Origin: a bacterium
GTDB lineage: Bacteria > Planctomycetota > Planctomycetia > Isosphaerales > Isosphaeraceae
NCBI GenBank assembly: GCA_016125085.1
Contig: WGMM01000012.1
Coordinates: 114,262-178,261 of the forward strand
Direction: 5' to 3'
DNA: 64,000 bases
The position numbers and the translations under genes are program-made. The notes beneath the pieces were generated by a model. It made no database searches. It had not been told where the DNA came from and was given only the letters and a program-made list of their open reading frames with translations. Of the stretch, positions 1 to 12,167 are shown one piece after another; position 1 is the first letter of the stretch; each line of letters opens with the position of its first letter.

Positions 1-468
1 GTAGCGGGCGATGCCGACCTGCTCCGCTGAGAGCTGGGTCGCGCGGCTATAGGCGGAGATTTGCTCGTTATAGGTCGCCGGGTGGATCGGGTCATGCGGC
101 GGAGTATCGAACTGATCTCGAGGGGCGTAATATTCGGCCACGCGGGCGAGATGCCCGGGATTTCGGAAGCCATAGGAATTGTCGTCGGTCCGCATCGGAA
201 TTGGCTGATGGCGGACGATGGATTTGGCCGCGCCGGGGTGATATTCCTCATCGCGTGGATTATCTTCGACCGGTGGAAAGAACTCCGGATGATCGTGCAG
301 CGGATTGGGCGAAAAGGGCGATTCGATCTCCGTGGAATGATGCAGCTCGGTCGCCAGCGATGGCCGGGGAACCTTGCGGCGAGGCTGCGACTGCCCGCCA
401 TCCTGAGCGATCGCCCAGACGCTTGCGAGCATCGACATCGAAACGAATGCGGAAATCCGGGCGTTCAT
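1..468 (-). CDS. Exported protein of unknown function, C-terminus cut by the window edge
   Basis: The frame is open from an ATG at 468 to the first base of the window, giving 156 codons without a stop. The N-terminus (MNARISAFVSMSMLASVWAI, then AQDGG) reads as a Sec signal peptide with cleavage after an A-x-A-like site. The mature part is rich in Pro, His, Asp and Glu with few hydrophobic stretches, for example HHSTEIESPF and PPHDPIHPAT, which suggests an extended, secreted or periplasmic protein. I do not recognise a family. It starts 49 bp after the metH stop on the same strand with no terminator in the gap, so it may be read through from metH. Long opposite-strand frames here are shadows. 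Confidence 0.6.
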   Translation of the reverse strand, partial: MNARISAFVSMSMLASVWAIAQDGGQSQPRRKVPRPSLATELHHSTEIESPFSPNPLHDHPEFFPPVEDNPRDEEYHPGAAKSIVRHQPIPMRTDDNSYGFRNPGHLARVAEYYAPRDQFDTPPHDPIHPATYNEQISAYSRATQLSAEQVGIARY

Positions 469-517
469 CACGGAGTCACTCCTGATACGTAAATCGTGCT
501 GTGTCTTCGTCGATCGC

Positions 518-4273
<3,756 letters not shown>

Positions 4274-4573
4274 GGCGCTCGATCGATTCCTGTACGGTTC
4301 AGGCAGGAAATTTGCCCGAATCGAACGATTTCAGAGTTGTGTCGGCGTTCCGGGACCGTTCGGACAGCCCGCGAATCACCTTAGGACAAATGGTTCCGCA
4401 CCTGCGTTCCAAGACCATTATCCGTGCCGAAAGCCGGACGTGTCAAGCTGAGCGAAGCGGGAGAAAGCCTTGATCAGACGCTTCCGATTCGTTTAGGCTG
4501 AAACGGATGACCCTGCGGCCACCTACTTCCGCAGACCGCTCGATCGACCTGCCCCGGGAGCACCACAACCCAC
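4274..4573. other. Intergenic region: metH promoter and leader
   Basis: This 300-bp gap separates divergent genes. It holds a good sigma70-type promoter for metH on the minus strand (4417-4446). The inferred leader of about 137 nt is unusually long. I looked for the conserved boxes of cobalamin or SAM riboswitches and did not recognise any. On the plus strand, a GGGAG lies about 14 nt before the response-regulator ATG. Confidence 0.5.
4417..4446 (-). promoter_or_regulatory. Sigma70-type promoter of metH
   Basis: On the minus strand a perfect TTGACA (4446-4441) is followed after 18 bp by GATAAT (4422-4417), five of six bases of the -10 consensus. Transcription should start near 4410, leaving a leader of about 137 nt before the metH ATG. 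Confidence 0.6.
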
Positions 4574-5014
4574 ATGAGCACCGCCCCTCGTATTCTCATC
4601 ATGGACGACGACGCCGAGATCATCGAATCTCTGCAGGCGATCCTCGAATCACGTGGCTACAGAGTCGTGACCGCGCGCGATGGCTCAACAGGTCTGGAAC
4701 TCGCAGAAGCCGACCCGCCAGACCTGCTGATCCTCGACATGATGATGCCGAAAAAAAGTGGCTTCCTGGTGCTCGAAAAACTCCGCACCCGGCCTGAAGG
4801 TCTGATCCCGACCATCATGATGACCGGCAACGAAGGCAGCCGACACCGGGCCTATGCCGAAATGCTCGGCGTCAAGGACTATCTCCGCAAGCCTTTTCCA
4901 CTGGACAAGTTACTCAAGGCCATCCGTGAAGCATTGACCGAAGCCGGTCACACTCTGCCTGAAGCCGACGTGACCACGACGAGCACTCCGGAAGAAGAAG
5001 ACGAGCTGATCTGA
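4574..5014 (+). CDS. Single-domain response regulator (CheY-like receiver)
   Basis: This 146-residue protein is a lone receiver domain. It has the acidic pocket DDD at 11-13, the phospho-acceptor D55 in LLILDMMMP, T84 in the switch position (IMMTGNE) and K106 in the KPF motif. The C-terminal tail (about 125-146) is acidic and Thr/Glu-rich and carries no DNA-binding or enzymatic output domain. It would therefore act by protein contact, as a phosphorelay intermediate or diguanylate/chemotaxis partner, rather than as a transcription factor. No histidine kinase is adjacent. It is divergent from metH, and the amidase gene follows 61 bp downstream on the same strand, so the two may be co-transcribed. 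The cognate kinase cannot be named from this context. Confidence 0.9.
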   Translation: MSTAPRILIMDDDAEIIESLQAILESRGYRVVTARDGSTGLELAEADPPDLLILDMMMPKKSGFLVLEKLRTRPEGLIPTIMMTGNEGSRHRAYAEMLGVKDYLRKPFPLDKLLKAIREALTEAGHTLPEADVTTTSTPEEEDELI

Positions 5015-5075
5015 AGCCCGTGGTTCGAGCCGGAGAGAGACCATCACCGACAGCTGTCGAGGGACGATTCGACCG

Positions 5076-6404
5076 ATGGTACCGCCGATCGCCCAAGCCA
5101 CGAACCCGCTGTTCGATACACTCACCGACGCGGTTCTCGGCATCGAGTTGCGTCGATTCTCCTGCGTCGATCTTGTCGCCGATTGCCTGCGGCGGATCGA
5201 CGCCCTTGAGCCTCTGATCCATGCCTGGGTTTCGGTCGATCCCGTTGGAGCGATCGCCGCGGCCAGTGCGGCTGATGCTCGCCGGGCGGCCGGTTCGCCA
5301 TTGAGCCGGCTCGATGGAATCCCTTTCGGCGTCAAAGATATAATCGATGTCGCCGGATGGCCGACCGTGGCGGGATTCTCCCCCTGGAATGGCAGGATCG
5401 CCTCAGCGGATGCCGCGATCGTGGCCGAAATGAATCGCATCGGCATGATCCCTCTGGGCAAGACGGTTACGACCCAGTTCGCTTCGATCGATCCGCCTGT
5501 GACTCGCAATCCGTGGAATCTCGAACGGACTCCGGGCGGCTCTTCCAGCGGATCGTGTGCGGCCGTCGCCTGCCGAATGGTGCCTGTCGCCCTCGGCTCA
5601 CAAACCGGCGGTTCGATCAACCGCCCGGCAAGCTTCTGCGGCGTCGCAGGACTGAAACTCGCTTTCGGCGATTGGCCGGTCGACGGTGTCGTGCCATGCG
5701 CGGACCGGCTCGATACCCTCGGCCCGATCGTTCCCGATTGCCAGGATCTACGGCTTCTGCTTGCAACAATTTTCCCAAGGTCCCTGCATGAATCGGCTTC
5801 GACGCACGATCGTCAGCACGGTAAATTCCGGATTCTGAACGTCGTCGGGCGTTTTCGCGACCTTGCGGACCCGGCGATGAACGAAGCCGTCGCTCAAGCG
5901 ACCGATCGTCTTACTTCCGCTGGTCATCAGGTAGATACGAACGATTGCCGCGACTTTTTCGACGAGGCGCTCTGGGAAACCCACAGGGTCGTCATGATGA
6001 GTGGCTGCTATCGCACCCACCGTGACTGGTTCGCCGAACATCCAGGCGATTATCGACCCAAAATCCGGAGCTGGGTCGAGTCAGGCGAAGATCTGTTACG
6101 GAATCAGCCTGAAGCGGTCAAATCCTCCGGGAACTCACAAAACGCTCTTAAGCAGGAATTTAAGCGACGGTTCGGCGGATTCGAAGCCCTGCTCGTTCCT
6201 GCGGCTCGCGGGACTGCCCCGACACCCGAAACCACCGGCGACCCGGTCATGAACGCTCCTTGGACGCTGCTGGGCGTTCCGAGTATGACCGTTCCAGTGA
6301 CGGTCAGCGAAGATGGACTTCCCCTGGGCGTCCAGTTGATCGCCACAAGCCGTGAACGTGGTGCGATAGACCGTATGATTCGAGCAGCCAGAGACTTACG
6401 TTAA
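5076..6404 (+). CDS. Amidase-signature family amidase
   Basis: This 442-residue protein belongs to the amidase signature family, which hydrolyses or transfers amide bonds through a Ser-cisSer-Lys triad. By alignment with the family I place the lysine at K87 (IPFGVKDIID), the cis-serine at about S156 in the Gly/Ser loop TPGGSSSGS, and the nucleophile at about S180 in GSQTGGSIN. A hydrophobic C-terminal core (about 390-435, LLGVPSMTVPV) is also typical. GatA is slightly longer (about 480) and usually lies near gatB or gatC, which are absent here, and GSINRPAS differs from the usual GSIRQPA. A stand-alone amidase of unknown substrate is therefore more likely than the Glu-tRNA amidotransferase subunit. 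Confidence 0.88.
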   Translation: MVPPIAQATNPLFDTLTDAVLGIELRRFSCVDLVADCLRRIDALEPLIHAWVSVDPVGAIAAASAADARRAAGSPLSRLDGIPFGVKDIIDVAGWPTVAGFSPWNGRIASADAAIVAEMNRIGMIPLGKTVTTQFASIDPPVTRNPWNLERTPGGSSSGSCAAVACRMVPVALGSQTGGSINRPASFCGVAGLKLAFGDWPVDGVVPCADRLDTLGPIVPDCQDLRLLLATIFPRSLHESASTHDRQHGKFRILNVVGRFRDLADPAMNEAVAQATDRLTSAGHQVDTNDCRDFFDEALWETHRVVMMSGCYRTHRDWFAEHPGDYRPKIRSWVESGEDLLRNQPEAVKSSGNSQNALKQEFKRRFGGFEALLVPAARGTAPTPETTGDPVMNAPWTLLGVPSMTVPVTVSEDGLPLGVQLIATSRERGAIDRMIRAARDLR

Positions 6405-6466
6405 GCTGTTCGAACCTGAGCGGTATCGATTGGTTCGATACCGGCACAGATCCGCTGGTGGATCGG

Positions 6467-7156
6467 TCAGGCCATGCCGGCGACGGAAGGCCCGAAACCG
6501 AACATATCGCGATATTTCGCCAGGAAGCCTTCGAGCTTTCGGATGGCTTTGTACTTTTCATCCGAGACCTGGGGCACTTTCAGACCGATTTCGCCAGCGA
6601 TTTCGGCGATCCCCGCGCCGTGCGACCAGAGTTCGATGATCCTGTCCTGACGCGGCGTCAGAACTTTCTCTCTCGCGGTGCGCAGAAGGTCGGCAATGGC
6701 ATAGCGTTCCGTCGGATCCGCTTCCACCGCGGCTGGGGAGCCGGGGGAGTCGAGGACCTCGTCCAGCGGCAGATATCGCTTCAGACGCTGGGCCTTCTTG
6801 CGAACGGCATCGACCACGCGGATCAGCTCACGCCGTTCCGGGCTTTCGACTCCGGATTCGCTTTCGAGCATGCTGGACCAGTTCAGGCCATTACGGACTT
6901 TCTCAAGAAGCCGAACGCAGACTTCCTGCGTACAGTCTTCCCAAAGCCCCGGGTCAATCCTGGCGTTGGACCAGCAGGTGGTGCAGTAACGCTGGATCGA
7001 ACGGATCTGGTCAAGGTCGACGATCGTCGAGAACACGACCAGACCACAAATGAGGTTGACAGCGGCGGGAGCGAGTCGGCGGCCCATCAGAGACGAATCG
7101 GCGACACTCTCGCTGAGAGAGGAATTGTCGATCAAGGTTCTGGCTTCGTTGGACAT
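6467..7156 (-). CDS. ECF-like RNA polymerase sigma factor
   Basis: I place the start at the ATG at 7156 (MSNEARTLID), giving 229 residues. A longer frame reaches 7330 but would run through the hairpin at 7277-7299 and adds an uncharacteristic Arg-rich stretch. The middle part (about 85-125) resembles sigma region 2, with DPGLWEDCTQEVCVRLLEKV in the position of the -10-binding helix. The C-terminal part (about 165-215, LTPRQDRIIELW then IAEIAGEIGL) is a region-4 helix-turn-helix. Between them lies a longer than usual linker with SPGSPAAVEAD. No anti-sigma factor is adjacent. The assignment as a sigma factor is fairly firm, but its regulon and signal are unknown. Confidence 0.72.
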   Translation of the reverse strand: MSNEARTLIDNSSLSESVADSSLMGRRLAPAAVNLICGLVVFSTIVDLDQIRSIQRYCTTCWSNARIDPGLWEDCTQEVCVRLLEKVRNGLNWSSMLESESGVESPERRELIRVVDAVRKKAQRLKRYLPLDEVLDSPGSPAAVEADPTERYAIADLLRTAREKVLTPRQDRIIELWSHGAGIAEIAGEIGLKVPQVSDEKYKAIRKLEGFLAKYRDMFGFGPSVAGMA

Positions 7157-7276
7157 GAATTCGAAAAGCGAGGCAGGGCCAGGAATGAGACGGCATGTCA
7201 ACACTTGATAATGGTGACGGGACGGGAGTCGCAAGTCAACCCGGAAAAAGGGAAATTCCTTCAAGATTCCGGAAAC

Positions 7277-7299
7277 GGGACGGGCGGCCGAAGCCGCCC
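7277..7299 (-). terminator. Probable terminator after the oxidoreductase gene
   Basis: A perfect 7-bp stem GGGCGGC/GCCGCCC closes a CGAA tetraloop at 7282-7299. It lies 37 bp after the stop of the minus-strand oxidoreductase gene and before the sigma-factor start. The T-tract is poor. Confidence 0.45.
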
Positions 7300-7335
7300 T
7301 GCCCCACTGAACCATGTCGAGACGTCGCAAGAGGT

Positions 7336-8682
7336 TCAGACGACGTCCGGAACTTCGAAACCTTTACGGTATTCGCGGGTCAGCATCTGATCGGCTTCGC
7401 TGTCGTTGATGAACGACTCGCTCGCCGGGTTGATCGCCAGCTTGCGGCCCAGGCGATAGGAAATGTTGCCCAGATGGCAATAGGCCGAGCTGAGGTGCCC
7501 TTCCTCGATGTCGGCGTTGAGCAGCTTGTGATCGCGGGCCTTGACGGCATCGACGAAGTTGCGGTAGTGGTCGCCGCCGCCCGAGCCCTTGGCGCCCGGT
7601 TCGAGCTTGTTGCCCATGAAGGCCTGCCAGTTGGTGTAGCTGGTGATGGCCAGAACGCCCTCGGTGCCATAGAAAATGTCGCCGACGCGGACGCCGAGTT
7701 CGTCGTTCGTGTCGCGGCCGCGGACTTCGAACTGAAGCAGGGCGTCAGGGAATTCGAAGGCCACGAACTGGGTGTTCGGCGTTTCGGCCTGATCCTTGTA
7801 GCCCAGACGGCCGCCGGAGGACATCACCGTGCGGGGGAATTCCCGCTTGTTCAGGCCCCAGCGGGCAAGATCCATCTGGTGAATGCCCTGGTTGCCGAGG
7901 TCGCCGTTGCCGGTGTTCCAGTACCAGTGCCAGTTATAGTGCAAACGGTTGGCGTTGAAGGGTTTCATCTCGGCCGGGCCGGTCCACAGGTCATAATTCA
8001 GGCTTTCCGGAACGGCGCTGTCTTCCTTGAAGCCGATCGAATCGCGGCGCTTGTAGCACAGGCCCTTGGCCAGGAAAACCTGCCCCAGCTTGCCGGAATG
8101 GAGGAAGTCCATGGCTTCATGGATGCCCTTGTGGCTGCGGCACTGGGTGCCGGTCTGGACGATCCGGCCATACTTGCGGGCCGCTTCGACCATGCGGCGG
8201 CCTTCAAGCACGTTGTGGCTGACCGGTTTTTCGACGTAAACGTCCTTACCGGCCTGGCAGGCCCAGATCGTGGCAAGGGAGTGCCAGTGGTTCGGCGTGG
8301 CGATGCTGACGATATCGATCTCTTTGTCTTCCAGAACCTTGCGCAAGTCCTGAACGACCTTCGGTGCGGTGCCGTACTTGGCCGTGATGGCTTTTTCGGC
8401 CTTGCCTGTGACACTCAGGTCGGCGTCGCAGATGGTGGTGATGCGGCAGTCCGGCTGGTTGAGGAAGCCGCCGACGTGATCCATGCCACGGCCGCGAACG
8501 CCGATCACGGCGACGCGAAGGATGTCATTGGCGCCGGTTTTCTTGCCGGGGCTGGCGGCGGGACTTTTTTCGTCCTGGGCTTTCAGGCGGGCCCCTTCGG
8601 CGGCGACTCCGGCCAGGGCGGCGGAAAGTGCGGCCGAGTTTTTCAGGAAGTCACGTCGATCGAGCGGGTTCGATGGCGTCAT
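7336..8682 (-). CDS. Exported Gfo/Idh/MocA family oxidoreductase
   Basis: The start is the ATG at 8682, preceded by GGGAG at about 9-10 nt. The longer frame to 8889 lacks any ribosome-binding site. The 448-residue product begins with a twin-arginine signal (LDRRDFLKNSAALSAALAG) ending near residue 30, so it is folded in the cytoplasm and exported. A Rossmann NAD(P)-binding domain follows (about 50-170, LRVAVIGVRGRGMDH) with the family EKPVSHN motif near 150. The C-terminal alpha/beta domain contains the substrate site (about 180-420, including TGNGDLGNQGIH). Members oxidise or reduce sugars and inositols, and the substrate here cannot be told. A second exported paralogue is encoded at 26752-28068. 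Confidence 0.9.
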   Translation of the reverse strand: MTPSNPLDRRDFLKNSAALSAALAGVAAEGARLKAQDEKSPAASPGKKTGANDILRVAVIGVRGRGMDHVGGFLNQPDCRITTICDADLSVTGKAEKAITAKYGTAPKVVQDLRKVLEDKEIDIVSIATPNHWHSLATIWACQAGKDVYVEKPVSHNVLEGRRMVEAARKYGRIVQTGTQCRSHKGIHEAMDFLHSGKLGQVFLAKGLCYKRRDSIGFKEDSAVPESLNYDLWTGPAEMKPFNANRLHYNWHWYWNTGNGDLGNQGIHQMDLARWGLNKREFPRTVMSSGGRLGYKDQAETPNTQFVAFEFPDALLQFEVRGRDTNDELGVRVGDIFYGTEGVLAITSYTNWQAFMGNKLEPGAKGSGGGDHYRNFVDAVKARDHKLLNADIEEGHLSSAYCHLGNISYRLGRKLAINPASESFINDSEADQMLTREYRKGFEVPDVV

Positions 8683-9237
8683 CGGTATCGGATCTCCCGG
8701 AGTGCGTTTCTTACGAAACGGGCTTTTTCGATGGTCATGAGGAGGGTTGGAGACGTGGTCGCCGGGCAATGCGGCGGACCGATCGCCGCAGCCGAACGAC
8801 CGATACGGATCGCGGAAATGACGGCATTTCGGACGAAAGGGGGCGGTTCGAGGCGATGCGGGCGCGGGACTGAATACATATCTAATCACAGGAAGCGCGG
8901 CCCCGCAAGGAATCGCCGGGGCGAAGTCGTCGGGATGTGGGGGGCGACCGGTCCGTGGAAAGGTGGCGAGGGGGGGGAAATCGGCGTGTCCGAAGTCAAT
9001 CCGAAATGTTGCCCGGGCCTCGCGAAATTGTTAGTATGCCACACGTAACGCGTCCCGCGGAACGGAAACGAACGCGGACGAGGGAACAGAACGATCGAGC
9101 GGCGTGCCGATAGAAGTATGGCATGGCGATTTTCGTTGTCGCGAATCGCGTGAGGCTCGAGCGATTGCGGCGGACGGCCGACGTGGCCCCGCCGGAGTAT
9201 CGAAGCCCTGCAAGAACCCAGGAGCGAACCTAGTAAG
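8683..9237. other. 555-bp intergenic region upstream of ppdK
   Basis: No convincing gene is visible. The open frames here are opposite-strand extensions of neighbours. It lies between the divergent starts of the exported oxidoreductase and ppdK and therefore holds both promoters. The only promoter-like match I can point to is at 9009-9037 for ppdK. Confidence 0.5.
9009..9037 (+). promoter_or_regulatory. Possible promoter of ppdK
   Basis: TTGCCC (9009-9014) and TAGTAT (9032-9037) are separated by 17 bp, each matching the sigma70 consensus at four of six positions. This would give a leader of about 190 nt. The match is moderate only. Confidence 0.3.
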
Positions 9238-11949
9238 ATGGCCGATTCCACCAAGTACGTTTATTCCTTCGGCGGCGGCAAGTCCGACGGCGACGGCAAA
9301 ATGAAGGCTCTGCTCGGCGGCAAAGGTGCGAACCTGGCCGAAATGTCCCGAATCGGCCTGCCGGTGCCTCCCGGCTTCACCATCACGACCGAGGTTTGCA
9401 CCTACTACTACGATCACGGCCGTACGTATCCTGAGTCGCTGCAGGCCCAGGTGGAAGACGGTGTCGCCAAGGTCGAGGCGATCATGGGCACGAAATTCGG
9501 CGCGACCGATTCGATGCCTCTTCTGGTGGCCGTACGTTCGGGTGCCCGCGACTCGATGCCGGGCATGATGGACACGATCCTCAACCTCGGCCTGAACGAC
9601 CAGACGGTCGAAGCCCTGGTGAAGGCCACGAACAACGAGCGTTTCGCCTGGGACTGCTATCGCCGGTTCGTGCAGATGTACGGCGACGTCGTCCTCGGCG
9701 TGCAGAAGCGCGAAGGCGAAGACCACGAGCCGTTCGAAGTGGTGATCGAAAAGCTCAAGGAAGAGCGTTACCACGACCACAACATGGAAGACACCAAGCT
9801 TTCCGTGGCTGACCTCAAGGAACTGGTCTCCCGCTTCAAGAAGCTGGTGAAGGACCGCACGGGCCACGACTTCCCGGCCAATCCCTGGGATCAGCTCAAG
9901 GGTGCCGTCGGCGCTGTTTTCGGCTCGTGGATGAACGACCGGGCGATCGTCTATCGCCGCAAGTACAACATCCCGACCGAGTGGGGCACCGCCGTCAACG
10001 TGCAGGCGATGGTCTTCGGCAACACGGGCGAGAAGTCCGGTTCCGGCGTGGCCTTCACCCGAAACCCGGCCAACGGGGCCAACGAATTCTACGGCGAATT
10101 CCTGATGAACGCTCAGGGTGAGGACGTCGTCGCCGGCGTTCGCACACCTGACCCGGTGGCCGACCTCAACAAGGTCATGCCTTCGGCTTACGAAGAACTC
10201 GACCGGATCCGCGGCGTGCTGGAAAAGCACTTCAAGGACGTCCAGGACTTCGAGTTCACGATTCAGGACAGCAAGGTCTTCATGCTCCAGACGCGGAACG
10301 GCAAGCGTACGGCCATGGCCGCGCTGAAGTTCGCCATGGACATGCACAAGGAAGGCCTGATCGACTGGAAGACGGCCGTTCTGCGGAACCCGGCCGACCA
10401 GCTCGAACAACTTCTGGCCCCGGTCTTCGACGCCGCTGAAGTGAAGAAGGCCACGGTGATCGCCACCGGCCTGCCCGCCGGCCCCGGCGCCGCCACCGGC
10501 AAGATTTACCTGAACGCCGAACGTGCCGTGATCGCGGCCGAGCGAGGCGAACGCGTGCTGCTGGTGCGGGTGGAAACCTCGCCGGAAGACCTTCGCGGGA
10601 TGATCGCGGCCGAAGGCATCCTGACGGCCCGGGGCGGCGTTTCGTCGCACGCGGCGCTGGTCGCCCGCCAGATGGGCAAGGTGTGCATCTGCGGCGCGGC
10701 GGCTCTGGAAGTCAACTACGAAGCCAAGACGGTCAAGGTCGGCGACAAGGTCTATCACGAAGGTGATTATCTGTCGATCGACGGGACCTCGGGCCAGGTG
10801 TATGCCGGCCAGGTGAAGACGGCTCCTTCGGAGATCGTCGCGGGCCTGCTCAACGGCGACAAGGAAGCCCAGAAGACCGAGAAGTTCCAGTCGTTCAAGC
10901 AGTTGATGGACTGGTGCTCGGAAGCTTCGCGGATGACCGTCCGCACCAACGCCGACACGCCGGAACAGACGGCCAACGCCATCGCCTTCGGCGCCACGGG
11001 CATCGGCCTGTGCCGTACGGAGCACATGTTCTTCGAAGGCGACCGCATCGACGCCATGCGGGAGATGATCCTCTCCACCGACCTGGCCGACCGCGAAACC
11101 GCCCTGGCGAAGCTCCTGCCCTACCAGCGGTCTGACTTCTACGGCATCTTCAAGGCCCTTGGCGGCCTGCCGGCGACGATCCGCTTCCTGGATCCCCCGC
11201 TGCACGAGTTCCTGCCCCACACGAAGGAACAGCAGATGGACCTCTCCCGCAAGATCGGCGTGCCGGTCGAGCGGATCATGGCCCGCGTGCACGAACTTCA
11301 CGAATTCAACCCGATGCTCGGCTTCCGCGGCTGCCGCCTGGGGATCAAGTTCCCGGAAATCACCCGCATGCAGGCCCGCGCGGTGTTCGAAGCGGCCGCC
11401 CAGTGCGCCGCCGAGAAGATCCCGTGCAAGCCTGAGATCATGATCCCGCTGGTCGGGTTCAAGAAGGAACTCGAACTGCAGGTCGCGATCGTCCACGAAA
11501 CGGCCAAACAGGTCGAAGCCGAAAAGGGCGTGAAGCTGTCCTATCAGGTCGGCACGATGATCGAAGTGCCCCGCGGCGCTCTGACAGCTGACGAAATCGC
11601 CGACTCGGCCGAATTCTTCAGCTTCGGCACCAACGACCTGACGCAAACGACCATGGGCATGAGCCGCGACGACAGCGGTTCGTTCCTCGGGCCTTATCAG
11701 GAAGCCGAAATCCTCAAGAAGAACCCGTTCGCCTCGATCGACCAGACGGGCGTAGGTCAACTGATGGAAATCGCCATCGCCAAGGGTCGCAAGACCCGCC
11801 CGAACATCAAGCTGGGCATCTGCGGCGAACACGGCGGCGATCCGGATTCGGTCGTGTTCTGCCACAAGATCGGGCTGGATTACGTGTCCTGCTCACCCTA
11901 CCGCGTGCCGGTCGCCCGCCTGGCGGCCGCACAGGCAGCGATCGGCTGA
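9238..11949 (+). CDS. ppdK: Pyruvate, phosphate dikinase
   Basis: This 903-residue enzyme interconverts pyruvate, ATP and phosphate with PEP, AMP and pyrophosphate in the cytoplasm. The N-terminal ATP-grasp domain (about 1-350) begins near [12 protein letters not shown] and includes the [10 protein letters not shown] loop. The central swivelling domain carries the phosphorylated histidine H471 in [11 protein letters not shown]. The C-terminal TIM barrel (about 530-900) carries the catalytic cysteine C862 in [10 protein letters not shown]. Length and all catalytic parts are normal. The gene stands alone and ends in a strong terminator, so it is monocistronic. The 944-residue frame on the opposite strand is a shadow produced by GC-rich codon use. 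Confidence 0.98.
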   Translation: MADSTKYVYSFGGGKSDGDGKMKALLGGKGANLAEMSRIGLPVPPGFTITTEVCTYYYDHGRTYPESLQAQVEDGVAKVEAIMGTKFGATDSMPLLVAVRSGARDSMPGMMDTILNLGLNDQTVEALVKATNNERFAWDCYRRFVQMYGDVVLGVQKREGEDHEPFEVVIEKLKEERYHDHNMEDTKLSVADLKELVSRFKKLVKDRTGHDFPANPWDQLKGAVGAVFGSWMNDRAIVYRRKYNIPTEWGTAVNVQAMVFGNTGEKSGSGVAFTRNPANGANEFYGEFLMNAQGEDVVAGVRTPDPVADLNKVMPSAYEELDRIRGVLEKHFKDVQDFEFTIQDSKVFMLQTRNGKRTAMAALKFAMDMHKEGLIDWKTAVLRNPADQLEQLLAPVFDAAEVKKATVIATGLPAGPGAATGKIYLNAERAVIAAERGERVLLVRVETSPEDLRGMIAAEGILTARGGVSSHAALVARQMGKVCICGAAALEVNYEAKTVKVGDKVYHEGDYLSIDGTSGQVYAGQVKTAPSEIVAGLLNGDKEAQKTEKFQSFKQLMDWCSEASRMTVRTNADTPEQTANAIAFGATGIGLCRTEHMFFEGDRIDAMREMILSTDLADRETALAKLLPYQRSDFYGIFKALGGLPATIRFLDPPLHEFLPHTKEQQMDLSRKIGVPVERIMARVHELHEFNPMLGFRGCRLGIKFPEITRMQARAVFEAAAQCAAEKIPCKPEIMIPLVGFKKELELQVAIVHETAKQVEAEKGVKLSYQVGTMIEVPRGALTADEIADSAEFFSFGTNDLTQTTMGMSRDDSGSFLGPYQEAEILKKNPFASIDQTGVGQLMEIAIAKGRKTRPNIKLGICGEHGGDPDSVVFCHKIGLDYVSCSPYRVPVARLAAAQAAIG

Positions 11950-11980
11950 GCCTGATCTGAGTTCGCTCTGATCCATTCGC

Positions 11981-12019
11981 ACGGATCCGGCCGCCACAAG
12001 TCGCCGGATCCGTTTTTTT
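11981..12019 (+). terminator. Rho-independent terminator of ppdK
   Basis: A perfect 10-bp stem ACGGATCCGG (11981-11990) / CCGGATCCGT (12004-12013) is followed by a run of seven T. It begins 31 bp after the ppdK stop. Confidence 0.9.
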
Positions 12020-12167
12020 CGTTGCGATCGATTCAGTCGTCAATTACATGAGTTATTTTCGCAATCGTCATATTTTGTTGTTTCGATAATTTCATGCGAA
12101 CCATAACTTGTGCAGTCGCCGCACGTTCGCACTTGTATCCCTTCTCCTGACAGAGAAAGCACTTTCC

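Noticed and set aside
4274..4410. Cobalamin or SAM riboswitch in the metH leader
   Set aside because: I found none of the conserved boxes I know, so I report only a long leader.
5076..6404. gatA (Glu-tRNA amidotransferase subunit A)
   Set aside because: No gatB/gatC nearby, the signature loop differs (GSINRPAS) and the protein is shorter than usual. A general amidase is safer.
7195..9048. 617-codon open frame opposite the exported oxidoreductase
   Set aside because: Antisense shadow of a gene with a signal peptide, Rossmann domain and family motif.
9031..11865. 944-codon open frame opposite ppdK
   Set aside because: Antisense shadow of ppdK. The sequence is rich in His, Val and Asp, typical of reverse-complement reading.
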